This document shows positions 51,627 through 60,316 of a stretch of 64,000 nt of DNA, one piece after another. Source of the DNA: Pseudopedobacter sp038243635. Its GTDB lineage: Bacteria > Bacteroidota > Bacteroidia > Sphingobacteriales > Sphingobacteriaceae. Below the pieces are notes generated by a model that was given only the letters and a program-made list of their open reading frames with translations, did not search any database and was not told the origin of the DNA. Numbering within the stretch: position 1 is the stretch's first letter; each line of letters begins with the position of its first letter. The stretch lies in assembly GCA_038243635.1 (NCBI GenBank), contig JBBSQW010000009.1, positions 62,001-126,000 on the forward strand, in the 5' to 3' direction. The position numbers and the translations under genes were made by a program.

Positions 51627-52019
51627 ATCTTCTGGTATTGTTTGTATAACGTTAAGCAAAGCATCAAACGTGTAAGGTTTTTTAAGTACACCAATTACCG
51701 ACTGATAGGTGGAGATTTCAATAAGCTCATTTTTATTTAAAGAGGTAGTAATAGCTATGATTCTATAATTGTTCTTAATTTCTTCGGATAATTTTTCAAA
51801 TTCTTCTACAAATTGATAACCATCCATAACGGGCATCATAATATCTAAAAGAATAACTGTAACAGGACCTTTACCCGTAGTTTGTTTGATAAAATTTAAT
51901 CCCGAAAAAGCATCATAAAATATTTTATTACCAATACTTAGTTCTGTTTTTTGAATAAATTTTTCTGCGATATAACAATCTAATTCCCTATCGTCTATAA
52001 TTATGAATGATAATTTCAT
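51615..52019 (-). CDS. Response regulator, single receiver domain
   Basis: A 134-residue receiver with D9-D10, phosphoacceptor D59 in ILLDIMMPVMDG, the switch threonine in IAITTS and the lysine in VLKKPY. There is no output domain, so it would act by protein contact or as a phosphate relay. It is the last gene of the minus-strand kinase operon and ends 12 bases inside the convergent regulator gene. Confidence 0.93.
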   Translation of the reverse strand: MKLSFIIIDDRELDCYIAEKFIQKTELSIGNKIFYDAFSGLNFIKQTTGKGPVTVILLDIMMPVMDGYQFVEEFEKLSEEIKNNYRIIAITTSLNKNELIEISTYQSVIGVLKKPYTFDALLNVIQTIPEDLGQ

Positions 52020-52024
52020 ATAAG

Positions 52025-53110
52025 TTATTTATGAGGGATAACTACTGTAAATGTAGTTCCCTCGTCTAAAACAGAATTCACATCTATCGTTCCATTTAAC
52101 TTTAACAGTGCGCTCTTAACATTAAATAACCCCAAGCCAGAACCCGACTCCTGAACACTTGCCCTAAAAAAAAGATTGAAAATTTCGTCTATATATTTCT
52201 TATCTATTCCTGCTCCGTTATCTCCAACTAATATTGTAGCAGAACCTCGAAACACGTTGACATCTAATGTTACTTTTTTGTTGCTTACATCCTTTCTTTG
52301 ATATTTAAAAGCGTTAGTAAGCAGATTATTAATGATTAAATTAATTGATACAACATCGTTCCAGAAAGCCTCGTTTTGATTTACGTTTATCGTAAAATCT
52401 ATCTTTGAACTTTTAGCATAAATGGCAAATATTGCCTCCGTTTCTTTTACTACTTCGTGAAAATTAATGGCTGTTATCTTCAATTCGCCTCTTTCCAAGC
52501 TATAATAATCATGCATACTTAGAATAAAAGTGTCTAGTTTACTAACAGATTTCTCCATCATGCCTAAAATCTCCTTTATTTCTCCAATATCATGACTGTG
52601 CAATGCCAAATCAATTCCTCCAGATATACCTACTAATGGGCCTCTAATATCGTGACTCACACTGTAAGCAAATTTATCAAGCTCTGTGTAAGCTTTCCGC
52701 AACTCTTCGTTTTTGATGCTCAACATAGAATTTGCCAAATAAAATTTATTGGATTCTTCTATGGCAGAAATGATATCTTCCTCTAACCATGGTTTTTTAA
52801 CATACCTAAATATATTGCCCCGGTTTATTGCGTCTATTACAGATTCTATATCGGTATAAGCAGTTAAAAGAATTCTTATTGGGTGTGGATGAATACTTCT
52901 TATTTCTTCGAAAAATTCTACACCTGTTTTTTCTGGCATTCTTTGGTCGCAAAAAATAACTCTTATATCGGGATTTTTATCAAGGTAAGCCAAGGCTTCG
53001 GTAGAATTTTGTGCGGTATAAATGATATAATCTAGCCTTAAAGAAGCTTTAAACCCAATTAAGTTATTGAGCTCATCATCCAGGTATAATATTTTTATTT
53101 TTTCTGACAT
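52025..53110 (-). CDS. Receiver-histidine kinase fusion
   Basis: A 361-residue soluble protein with an N-terminal receiver (phosphoacceptor D55 in FCDQRMPEKTG) followed by a HisKA domain (H153 in YSVSHDIRGPL) and a HATPase domain (N box IINNLLTNAFKYQRK; G box DNGAGI and GSGLGLF). There is no membrane segment. An N-terminal receiver controlling its own kinase suggests that it is a second stage after the membrane kinase at 53163. It lies 52 bases after that gene and 5 before the next regulator. Confidence 0.92.
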   Translation of the reverse strand: MSEKIKILYLDDELNNLIGFKASLRLDYIIYTAQNSTEALAYLDKNPDIRVIFCDQRMPEKTGVEFFEEIRSIHPHPIRILLTAYTDIESVIDAINRGNIFRYVKKPWLEEDIISAIEESNKFYLANSMLSIKNEELRKAYTELDKFAYSVSHDIRGPLVGISGGIDLALHSHDIGEIKEILGMMEKSVSKLDTFILSMHDYYSLERGELKITAINFHEVVKETEAIFAIYAKSSKIDFTINVNQNEAFWNDVVSINLIINNLLTNAFKYQRKDVSNKKVTLDVNVFRGSATILVGDNGAGIDKKYIDEIFNLFFRASVQESGSGLGLFNVKSALLKLNGTIDVNSVLDEGTTFTVVIPHK

Positions 53111-53162
53111 GCCGGGTAGGGGCTATTTGGAAACTGCTGCAATAAATGTGCGACAGTTGATT

Positions 53163-55301
53163 TTATTCTGAAATTATTTTGTGTCTTATCGGGATCTGAA
53201 TGATCATTTCTGTGCCTTCGCCAGGTTTACTGTTAATTAAGATTTCACCACCATGTTTTTTAATGGTGTTATAAGCTATAGACATGCCTAATCCTGTGCC
53301 TTCCCCAACGTCTTTAGTGGTAAAAAACGGATCAAATATTTTACCCTTAGTGATATCATTCATTCCTGAACCATTGTCTTTAATACCAATATAAATGTTT
53401 CCATCCCTGCTTTGGGTAGAAATTTTAAGTTCACCCTCGCCACTATCCCCATGAACTTTGGTAATAGCGTGAACAGCGTTTGAAATTATATTTAGAAATA
53501 CCTGATTGAGTTTCCCCGGATAGCACTCGGCAGCAGGAATGTCGCTATATTCTTTAATTAATTTTATTTTGTTTCCATTTATTGTGCTATTCATGATAAT
53601 TAAAGTAGAATCTAGACCTTCATTAAGGTCTGCTTTCTTTAAATCATCTTCATCTAACCTAGAGAAAACTTTTAATCCTTTAACAATTTCTGCTGTTCTG
53701 GAAGCTCCGTCATGAATACCTTTAAGAAGATGGTTAATTTCTATTTTCAAATAATCAAAATCTAAATCTTCTTTGTAATCTTCAATTTCCTGCTGTTTAT
53801 CAAATTTAGATTTCTCGGATAAACCAATGCTTTCAATATTATCTATGGCTTCTAATAGCAAGTTAACATCTCTAGTAAGCGGCGAAACATTAGATGTGAC
53901 AAAATTGATAGGGTTATTTATCTCATGAGCAATGCCTGCTGTTAGCTGACCCAAGGATGCCATTTTTTCTGAGGCAACTAATTGGGTTTGTGTTTCGCGA
54001 AGATCTTCTAGCGTAACGCTCAATTCTTCGTTTGCTTCTATCAGCTCAAATGTTCTTTCTTGTACTTTTTGTTCAAGGAAAACGTTTTGTTCTTTAATAA
54101 TACGCTCGTTTTCTTGTGCTGCCGTAAGTGACTCTGCTTGCGAAATCTCTTTTTCTTTTTTAAGGATGTTGATTCTGTCTGCTAAACCGAAAGACAGTAA
54201 GGCCATTTCTATTGCAGATGCTGCTTGCATAGAATAACTTGTAAAAGTATTGTAGGGTAGTAAATTATAATCTTTTAACAAAAAAACCACCGCTCCAGCA
54301 ACTAATATTGACCAAGCGGAGAAAAAGAAAATTGCAGGTGTATATCCTCGAATCATCAATATGCAAGAAATAATCAGAATTGAAATAGTTGTAATACTAG
54401 TACCGACTTGCATGATTTGAAATCCGATACGAGAGTCAATCAGACAGCTAATGAGAGAAATTACAAAAATCATAATCTGTGTCTTTAAAAAGACATCAAA
54501 CTTAGGGCTATTAGTTTCGGTTTGGAGGAAGCTCTTAGTTACCAGAATAGCACTTATACCACTTAAAGATGCAAAAACAACAGCGCTTATAGAAGCGAAT
54601 GCTGGATGATTAGGCCACAAATACTGGAAAGTATATCCCTTAATCGATAGCTGTGTTAAACCAACAAAAATCAGATAAATAACATAATAGAGATAACTCC
54701 TATCCTTTACAGAAAAATAAACAAACAGATTATATAAGAACATGATAAGAACAATGCCCAAATAAACTCCATTTAGTGCGCCTTCTGAACTTAAATGAAA
54801 CCATAAACTATCAGGTTTATTTAAATAAATTGGAAGGATAATTTGTTCAGAGCTTTTTATTTTGATGTAGTATATCTTTTGTGTGTTCTTAGGAATGTTT
54901 AAATCGAAGATGTAAGTAGGATAATTATATTTTCTTGCAGCAAAATTATTTCTTTCACTTAAAGAATTACTAATGATTAATTTTTCATTTACTTCATATA
55001 GCGTTACGATATCCAATAAGGGATATGCAAGCTCCAATAATAGTTTGGACTCATCACTCTTATTAAAAACAGTAAACTTAATCCACACATTTTCTTTAAC
55101 AAGACCCAAATTGGGAACATCCTGACGTGATGTTTCTTTATTAAAAAGTATTTTAAGAGGATCTTCCTCTTTAGAATTTAATATAGTTAAGTTTTTTCCG
55201 ATTAGAGTTCTTGTTGTTTGTGGATAAATAATTATTTCAGATTTTGCTGAAATAACAAATGTCATAAATAACAATAGAACCAATATCCGTTTAAAAACCA
55301 T
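53163..55301 (-). CDS. 7TM-DISM sensor histidine kinase
   Basis: A 712-residue membrane sensor. Signal peptide (1-20), a periplasmic 7TMR-DISMED2-type jelly-roll domain (about 25-165), seven membrane helices (about 178-375, the 7TMR-DISM module), a coiled coil (380-445) and a kinase core with H459 in GIAHEINNPINF, N box LNQVFLNIISNAVHA and G boxes DNGSGMND and GEGTGLGMSIAY. DISM kinases are thought to sense small extracellular ligands, often carbohydrate-like or other metabolites. It lies 2 bases after the methyltransferase gene, so sensor and enzymes are co-expressed. Confidence 0.94.
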   Translation of the reverse strand: MVFKRILVLLLFMTFVISAKSEIIIYPQTTRTLIGKNLTILNSKEEDPLKILFNKETSRQDVPNLGLVKENVWIKFTVFNKSDESKLLLELAYPLLDIVTLYEVNEKLIISNSLSERNNFAARKYNYPTYIFDLNIPKNTQKIYYIKIKSSEQIILPIYLNKPDSLWFHLSSEGALNGVYLGIVLIMFLYNLFVYFSVKDRSYLYYVIYLIFVGLTQLSIKGYTFQYLWPNHPAFASISAVVFASLSGISAILVTKSFLQTETNSPKFDVFLKTQIMIFVISLISCLIDSRIGFQIMQVGTSITTISILIISCILMIRGYTPAIFFFSAWSILVAGAVVFLLKDYNLLPYNTFTSYSMQAASAIEMALLSFGLADRINILKKEKEISQAESLTAAQENERIIKEQNVFLEQKVQERTFELIEANEELSVTLEDLRETQTQLVASEKMASLGQLTAGIAHEINNPINFVTSNVSPLTRDVNLLLEAIDNIESIGLSEKSKFDKQQEIEDYKEDLDFDYLKIEINHLLKGIHDGASRTAEIVKGLKVFSRLDEDDLKKADLNEGLDSTLIIMNSTINGNKIKLIKEYSDIPAAECYPGKLNQVFLNIISNAVHAITKVHGDSGEGELKISTQSRDGNIYIGIKDNGSGMNDITKGKIFDPFFTTKDVGEGTGLGMSIAYNTIKKHGGEILINSKPGEGTEMIIQIPIRHKIISE

Positions 55302-55303
55302 CG

Positions 55304-56062
55304 CTATTTGACACTAGTAACTATTACCATATTAATACTACATGCGAAATAATTTTCAGAATCTGCATCTCTTAAAGATTCGATAAATAAATCTTTTTCG
55401 TGTTTGGTTAGAAAACCTTTTTCTGATGCTTCATTAATAATAATTTCTAACCATAAATACTCATTTGCTTCTTTTAAACTTTTTAATACAAAAGGAAACA
55501 CTTCTATATTAATATCTTTAAATCCCACTTCTTTAAGATAGAATGTTAGTTTCCTAGAAGCATTACCGTTATTTATTTTCTCTTCAGTCAGAAACTTATT
55601 TATCTTATTAGAAATATCAGTATTTTCATTATAAATCACAAGCCCTGCCCAATCTGTTTCAATAATAGCAAAAGTATCTTTTGTCATAAGTACCCTATGG
55701 ACTTCTTTAATTGTTTTTTGAGGGTCTTTCAAGTGTTGTATTAATCTTTCTGCTCTAATACCTTCAAAAAAATTATCATTGTATGGAATATTATCAGATT
55801 CAGATTGAACAAACTCAATCTTTGGGTTGTCTTTGCTTCCAAGTATTGCTTTTTCAAGCATTACTGGATCATGATCTATTCCAATTATCTTAGAAGAATG
55901 AAGAATTTCAGACATTTTAATCACATCTAATCCTGTTCCACATCCTAAATCTAGAATAGGCCCTTTTTTTTTTTCAAATGGATGGTATGAATGTTGTTTA
56001 AGATTTTTTAAAAATAACCCAGTATTCTCTAGATAGTTGATATTATAATGCTTTTCGGACAT
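55304..56062 (-). CDS. Class I SAM-dependent methyltransferase
   Basis: A 252-residue cytosolic methyltransferase. The SAM-binding motif I is LDLGCGTGLDV (residues about 37-47), followed by the acidic end of strand 2 (IIGIDHDPVML) and the EVHRVLMTKDTF motif of the UbiE/MerR-like group. There is no membrane part. Start at 56062. It lies 2 bases upstream of the DISM kinase gene and 12 after the GNAT-like gene, so it is the second gene of the operon. Its substrate is unknown; a small molecule made by the upstream enzyme is one option. Confidence 0.9.
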   Translation of the reverse strand: MSEKHYNINYLENTGLFLKNLKQHSYHPFEKKKGPILDLGCGTGLDVIKMSEILHSSKIIGIDHDPVMLEKAILGSKDNPKIEFVQSESDNIPYNDNFFEGIRAERLIQHLKDPQKTIKEVHRVLMTKDTFAIIETDWAGLVIYNENTDISNKINKFLTEEKINNGNASRKLTFYLKEVGFKDINIEVFPFVLKSLKEANEYLWLEIIINEASEKGFLTKHEKDLFIESLRDADSENYFACSINMVIVTSVK

Positions 56063-56074
56063 GTGTTTTTTTAA

Positions 56075-56893
56075 TTAGAAGATATTTAAATAATTCTCCT
56101 CTATCTCTGAATTGGTAGAGGTTTTTTCGTTAAGATAAGTGTTAGCGATAGTGGCTTCTAGATTCCAGTTCTCAAGTCCTTCTATTTCAATTTCGTAATG
56201 AATTTCAATTTGTTTTTTCCTTAACTCCTCTACCTTAACAATATTCAAATGTTCTCTTAATCCGAATATGGCATCTCTTTCCTCATCGATTGCTTTTAAC
56301 AAAATCTCTGGATCTTTAAGTACCATAGTAGTAGCAATTAAATCCAATTTCGGATAATAGAAAGTTCCATTATTCCCTATGCTGGTTTCTATTTCATAAC
56401 CGGAATTTAGACCCATTTTTACTGTATACGGAGCGCACAGAGCGAAAATTGATTTTAAGCCTATTTGAGTAGAAATAGCAACACATGCTCTTGATAAAAA
56501 AATACTACCAACTCCATAGCCAGCAATCTCTCTGGAATTCCAAAGACCACAAAACTCACCTGTTCCTTGTTGGGCATAATTGTACACAAGATCATAAATA
56601 GCGGGATCTAAAGAAGCTGTTGCTTCTTCAATCGGAAGGGGCTGGCTACCACCCGCAACATGAATCCTTACCCCACCATATACTTTTTTTCTATCCAAAG
56701 ATTCAACAATAAGTACAAAAGCAGCCGGATTATACATCCATTCGTTTTTAGAAGAAGTAACTTTGGTAATGCCAATACTTGTTAAAACATGCGTATGGCC
56801 CTCAATAAAAAGATTACAGGTATCAGGGTCGTCTACTGCTCTGAAAGCTCTTAATCTTACTACAGGTTTTTCTTTATTTAAACTCGACTCCAT
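56075..56893 (-). CDS. GNAT-fold acyltransferase-like protein of unknown function
   Basis: A 272-residue soluble protein. It has the GNAT layout: a strand-rich N-terminal half (VRLRAFRAVDDPDTC, YGGVRIHVAGG), an E113 on EFCGLWNSREI, the acyl-CoA loop GYGVGS at 125-130 and a helix-turn like motif B (APYTVKMGLNSGYE). The early FRAVDDPDTC and the layout recall acyl-ACP/acyl-CoA-dependent autoinducer or N-acyl amino acid synthases, but no exact family is recognised. The C-terminal 80 residues are unlike ordinary GNAT enzymes. It is the first gene of the five-gene minus-strand operon ending in a receiver protein. Confidence 0.65.
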   Translation of the reverse strand: MESSLNKEKPVVRLRAFRAVDDPDTCNLFIEGHTHVLTSIGITKVTSSKNEWMYNPAAFVLIVESLDRKKVYGGVRIHVAGGSQPLPIEEATASLDPAIYDLVYNYAQQGTGEFCGLWNSREIAGYGVGSIFLSRACVAISTQIGLKSIFALCAPYTVKMGLNSGYEIETSIGNNGTFYYPKLDLIATTMVLKDPEILLKAIDEERDAIFGLREHLNIVKVEELRKKQIEIHYEIEIEGLENWNLEATIANTYLNEKTSTNSEIEENYLNIF

Positions 56894-56902
56894 TAAAATC
56901 TA

Positions 56903-56928
56903 ATTGTGTATGTTTTAAAGCACACAAT
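56903..56928. promoter_or_regulatory. Inverted repeat upstream of the GNAT-methyltransferase-kinase operon
   Basis: ATTGTGT (56903-56909) and ACACAAT (56922-56928) are exact inverted arms 12 bases apart, starting 10 bases before the first gene of the operon on the minus strand. A possible operator or leader hairpin. Between 56929 and 57180 no gene is seen; AAGACA...TGTCTT at 57001-57019 is a shorter palindrome. Confidence 0.4.
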
Positions 56929-57180
56929 ATAAGTGATAAATGCAAATAACTAACAATTTTATATTTATGCACAAATTAACCGTTTGTTTATTAAGATAAT
57001 AAGACAGCTATCTTGTCTTCAAAAAAACAAAACTCGCTCCTTTATTTAGCCTTCGAACCAACTTTTACTGTTTTTCTCAAATTTATTTAAGTTAGTGTGA
57101 ACTTATAGCTCATAAATTACACTACCCAAAACCAACAAAAAACTTCTCCACATTATTCTTTTTACTAAAAATATTAGTAT

Positions 57181-57188
57181 TATATTTG
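57181..57188 (+). promoter_or_regulatory. Putative -7 promoter element of imuA (TATATTTG)
   Basis: Matches TAnnTTTG, 58 bases before imuA. A run of T near 57157-57163 could serve as a weak -33. No recognisable SOS/LexA box was identified, because the LexA site of this group is not known to me. Confidence 0.45.
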
Positions 57189-57246
57189 TATCCCACCATA
57201 TAATTTACAACGGCTGGTTACAAGAAATTGATGAAAGGAGAGCGTT

Positions 57247-57996
57247 ATGGAGACAACAGAAAAAAAGAAGGATATCATTACGCAACTAAAAAAAGACATT
57301 CTGCGGTTAGAAGGTTTTAAACCACAAACCGAGGGTAAAGAAGTTAGTTTTGGTTTAGGAATGTTAGAAAAAGCTTTCCCTTACGGCGAATTCCCTACTG
57401 CTGCCGTACATGAATTTTTATGTGATGAAGAAGAAGATACCGCAAGCACCAACGGTTTTATAACAACTTTACTTTCTGTATTGATGCAGAATCAACAGTC
57501 TTGCATTTGGATTAGTCCTTTTCCTCAAGTGTTTCCACCGGCTTTAAAAAACTTCGGGATTCATCCAGATCGCATTATTTTTATACAGCTTCGTCGCGAT
57601 CGAGATATTCTTTGGGCAATGGAAGAAGCTTTAAAATGTAATGGTTTGGCTGCAGTAGTAGCAGAATTGCAAGATTTAAACTTTGCACAATCCAGGCGTT
57701 TACAATTGGCTGTAGAAAATAACCGAATTACGGGTTTTGTACTCCGCAAAGACAGTAAAAAAATCAGCACTACAGCCTGTGTAGCTCGTTGGCGCATTAG
57801 TCCTTTACCTAGTTTTACAGAAAAAGGTTTGCCTGGTGTTGGCTTTCCGCAATGGCAGGTAGAGTTGCTAAAAGTTAAAAACGGACAACCCAGCATATAT
57901 AAAGCTACAGCTACGCCGAAAGGTTTAATTGTAAAAAACTTAGAAAACAATCAAGCTTTACGCGATAAATTCACACTCACTCAAACAGGAACCTAA
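57247..57996 (+). CDS. imuA: Mutasome protein ImuA
   Basis: RecA-like accessory protein of the ImuA-ImuB-DnaE2 translesion system. The 249 residues show a degenerate RecA fold: SFGLGMLEKAFPYGEFPTAAVHEFL at the start, IWISPFPQVFPPALKNFGI, IFIQLRRDRDILWAMEEAL and ARWRISPLPSF at the end, all typical of ImuA. A Walker A lysine is not evident. The start is preceded by an unusually good Shine-Dalgarno sequence for this phylum, AAAGGAG at 57234-57240. It ends on the first base of imuB, a 1-base overlap. Confidence 0.92.
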   Translation: METTEKKKDIITQLKKDILRLEGFKPQTEGKEVSFGLGMLEKAFPYGEFPTAAVHEFLCDEEEDTASTNGFITTLLSVLMQNQQSCIWISPFPQVFPPALKNFGIHPDRIIFIQLRRDRDILWAMEEALKCNGLAAVVAELQDLNFAQSRRLQLAVENNRITGFVLRKDSKKISTTACVARWRISPLPSFTEKGLPGVGFPQWQVELLKVKNGQPSIYKATATPKGLIVKNLENNQALRDKFTLTQTGT

Positions 57997-59498
57997 TGCA
58001 AAAACGTTATCTGTCTTTGTGGTTTAAACAATTGCTTACCGATCAACTTACAATTGCTAATCCTTCGCTAACCGAAGTTCCATTGGTGATTTCGATAAAA
58101 GAAAGAGGCAGGCAATCGGTAAAAAGCTGCAATAATTTTGCGCTTAAGCAAGGCATAAAACTTGGGATGACCCTTGCCGATGTAAAAGCTTTGGTGCCTG
58201 ATGTAGTTTTGGAAGATGATGTGGAAGGAACCGAATTTATACTATTAAAAGAACTGGGCGAATGGTGTATCCGTTTTTCCCCGATTGTTGCGATTGATGA
58301 ACCCGATGGTTTAATTCTTGACATTACTGGCTGTTGCCACCTTTGGCAGGGAGAAGTTCCTTATTTGCGAGAACTGCTCACCCGAATCAAAGAGAAAGGT
58401 TACCAAGTGCGTGGTGCCATTGCAGATACAGCCGGCGCTGCTTGGGCAATTGCTCGTTATGGAAAAGAGAAAGCAATCATCGCGAGTGATGAGCATTATT
58501 ATTCCATTTTAAGTCTGCCTCCCGCTGCATTGCGTTTAGAAAACAGTTTGGTGCAACGCTTACATAAACTGGGCATGTATCGCATCGAAAATTTCATTGA
58601 CATGCCTCGTTCGGTATTACGAAGGCGCTTTGGAGAAGCTTTACTATTAAGAATTGCACAGGCAATGGGAAATACCGAAGAATTTTTGAAACCCATTTAC
58701 CTCCCAGAACCCTATACCGAACGTTTGCCTTGTTTAGAACCCATACGCACTGCAAAAGCGATTGAAATTGTAATTCAAAAACTATTAGAAGCGTTGTGTG
58801 AACGCTTGCAAAAAGAAGGAATGGGCTTAAGAAAAGCAGTATTAACCTGCTATCGCATTGATGGAAAAGTAGTTTCGATAAGTATTGGAACGCATAAATC
58901 CACACATCACATCGAGCATTTACACCAGCTTTTAAAAATGCGGATTGTAAATATTGAACCCGCTTTAGGTATCGAGCTTTTTGTTTTAGAAGCTTCAGGT
59001 ATTGAGCCGGTAGAAATTACTCAACAAGCGATGTGGGCAACATCTCAAGAAAGCGATGAGCAACAAGTTGCCGAAGTTTTAGACCGTATTGCCATGCGAG
59101 CTGGCAAAGACGCTATACAGCGCTACCTTCCGCAAGAGCATTATTGGCCAGAACGTTCTATTAAAAAAGTGAATAGTTTAGACGAAAAACCTGCTATTCC
59201 TTGGCCAAACGATAAACCACGACCTACGCATTTACTCGCTGTACCGCAAAAAGTTTTGGTTTCGGCACCCATTCCAGATTATCCACCTATTCTTTTTGTC
59301 TATAAAAATAAAAGACATGACATTAAAAAAGCCGACGGACCTGAAAGGATTGAACGGGAATGGTGGATTGAAAGTGGCGAACACCGGGATTATTATTTAG
59401 TAGAAGATGAAAAAGGCAAACGTTATTGGCTTTTCCGCTCCGGGCATTACCAAGCAGATCAGCAAGCACAATGGTTTTTACATGGTTTTTTTGCGTGA
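57996..59498 (+). CDS. imuB: Mutasome Y-family polymerase-like protein ImuB
   Basis: Y-family DNA polymerase fold that acts as a scaffold and hub for DnaE2 in translesion synthesis. The start, MQKRYLSLWFKQLLTDQL, lacks the catalytic aspartate of active Y polymerases (YLSLWF instead of a DxD-type strand), and AIDEPDGLILDITGCCHLW keeps the typical ImuB segment. A thumb/little-finger region follows, and the C-terminus has the ImuB tail (WWIESGEHRDYYLVEDEKG, RSGHYQ). The 500 residues fit. It overlaps imuA by 1 base. dnaE2 lies 818 bases downstream, beyond a repeat element. Confidence 0.93.
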   Translation: MQKRYLSLWFKQLLTDQLTIANPSLTEVPLVISIKERGRQSVKSCNNFALKQGIKLGMTLADVKALVPDVVLEDDVEGTEFILLKELGEWCIRFSPIVAIDEPDGLILDITGCCHLWQGEVPYLRELLTRIKEKGYQVRGAIADTAGAAWAIARYGKEKAIIASDEHYYSILSLPPAALRLENSLVQRLHKLGMYRIENFIDMPRSVLRRRFGEALLLRIAQAMGNTEEFLKPIYLPEPYTERLPCLEPIRTAKAIEIVIQKLLEALCERLQKEGMGLRKAVLTCYRIDGKVVSISIGTHKSTHHIEHLHQLLKMRIVNIEPALGIELFVLEASGIEPVEITQQAMWATSQESDEQQVAEVLDRIAMRAGKDAIQRYLPQEHYWPERSIKKVNSLDEKPAIPWPNDKPRPTHLLAVPQKVLVSAPIPDYPPILFVYKNKRHDIKKADGPERIEREWWIESGEHRDYYLVEDEKGKRYWLFRSGHYQADQQAQWFLHGFFA

Positions 59499-59560
59499 GA
59501 GGAAGTTGGCTCTTCCTCGTTTTTTGTTTAATAATAGATTGGTTTTAATGCTGTATGCAG

Positions 59561-59644
59561 ATTTGCCTTCTCACACATGCTTGTCTGCCCACATGCCGGG
59601 CAAATGGCAGTGACTTTTTTTTTCCGCAAAAAGTAACCAAAAAC
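59561..59644. repeat. 84-base inverted repeat, left copy, between imuB and dnaE2
   Basis: The left arm contains ATGCCGGGCAAATGGCAGTG and ends AAGTAACCAAAAAC. The reverse complement matches 60181-60264 along the whole length, with the segment around the GGCAGTGAC core exact. The interior 59645-60180 shows further weak inverted similarity (about 59700-59747 against about 60110-60165). It is most likely a pair of diverged repeat-element copies; no transposase is encoded. Confidence 0.85.
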
Positions 59645-59661
59645 CCGAGTGAAACAAACAC

Positions 59662-59805
59662 ATGAAAGCCTATAAAACTATTAACAAATTGAATAAACTC
59701 TCGCCTGCGCCGGTTGCTACAGAGGAAGTGCTTGAACTTCTTCATCAATTCCGCAATCGACAAGGGCGAATTAAAAGGTCAGTTAAGGTCAGTGCTTTGG
59801 CTTGA
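59662..59805 (+). CDS. Possible 47-residue ORF inside the repeat pair
   Basis: Reads MKAYKTINKLNKLSPAPVAT, then a helix-like TEEVLELLHQFRNRQGRIKRS and ends KVSALA. It is basic and amphipathic, but no family is recognised and no promoter is seen. The neighbouring sequence is repeat-derived, so this could be part of the element or chance. Confidence 0.3.
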   Translation: MKAYKTINKLNKLSPAPVATEEVLELLHQFRNRQGRIKRSVKVSALA

Positions 59806-59836
59806 ACATAATGGAAACAACTAGTAAAGATAAATT

Positions 59837-59947
59837 ATGGCGTATGATGAATTGCAAATTATTAGTAATTCTAGCTTTACAGAAGCATTGTCCTCACGCA
59901 CTAATTGCAATAAGAAGATTGGTTTGCACATGTCTTTTAAAAAGTAA
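59837..59947 (+). pseudogene. Possible relic of the dnaE2 N-terminus
   Basis: A 36-codon frame reads MAYDELQIISNSSF at its start. The real DnaE2 begins MGYSELQITSNFTF, which matches at 10 of 14 aligned residues; the rest (EALSSRTNCNKKIGLHMSFKK) does not align. It lies between the inverted repeats, 480 bases upstream of dnaE2. It could be a duplicated and decayed 5' end of dnaE2 or coincidence of a short stretch. Confidence 0.45.
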
Positions 59948-60180
59948 ATTTAATTCTAAACATTTAATCCTAAAGGTTCAAAGTAAAAGCTTAACTGAAC
60001 GATTTGTTTTCCGTTGGATCTGCGCAAGCTATTGAGATTGAATAGAATGCGAAAAGTAAATTTTTAAATTCCGTTCAACAAAAGCACAAGCTTAATTGAA
60101 CGCAATCTTCGGCCTTGGCCTTTGCGCCATAGATGAAGAAAGTACAACCACTTCCTTTCTAGCAAAGGGCGTAGCCGACA

Positions 60181-60264
60181 GTTTTTGGTTACTTTTTTCT
60201 GTAAAAAAGTCACTGCCATTTGCCCGGCATGAGGGCAGGCAAGCCTTGTGCGTAAAGGCCAAAT
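60181..60264. repeat. 84-base inverted repeat, right copy
   Basis: Opposite orientation copy of 59561-59644, beginning GTTTTTGGTTAC, with TCACTGCCATTTGCCCGGC in the middle. It ends 52 bases before the dnaE2 start, so it lies in or near the dnaE2 promoter or leader. Confidence 0.85.
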
Positions 60265-60316
60265 TTCCATTTTATAAGTTGGTGGAAACACAGTTTACTC
60301 GAATAAAAAATCTAAA

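Noticed and set aside
57996..59498. ImuB as an active DNA polymerase IV/V
   Set aside because: The N-terminal catalytic acidic strand of active Y polymerases is not present and the context is imuA-imuB-dnaE2.
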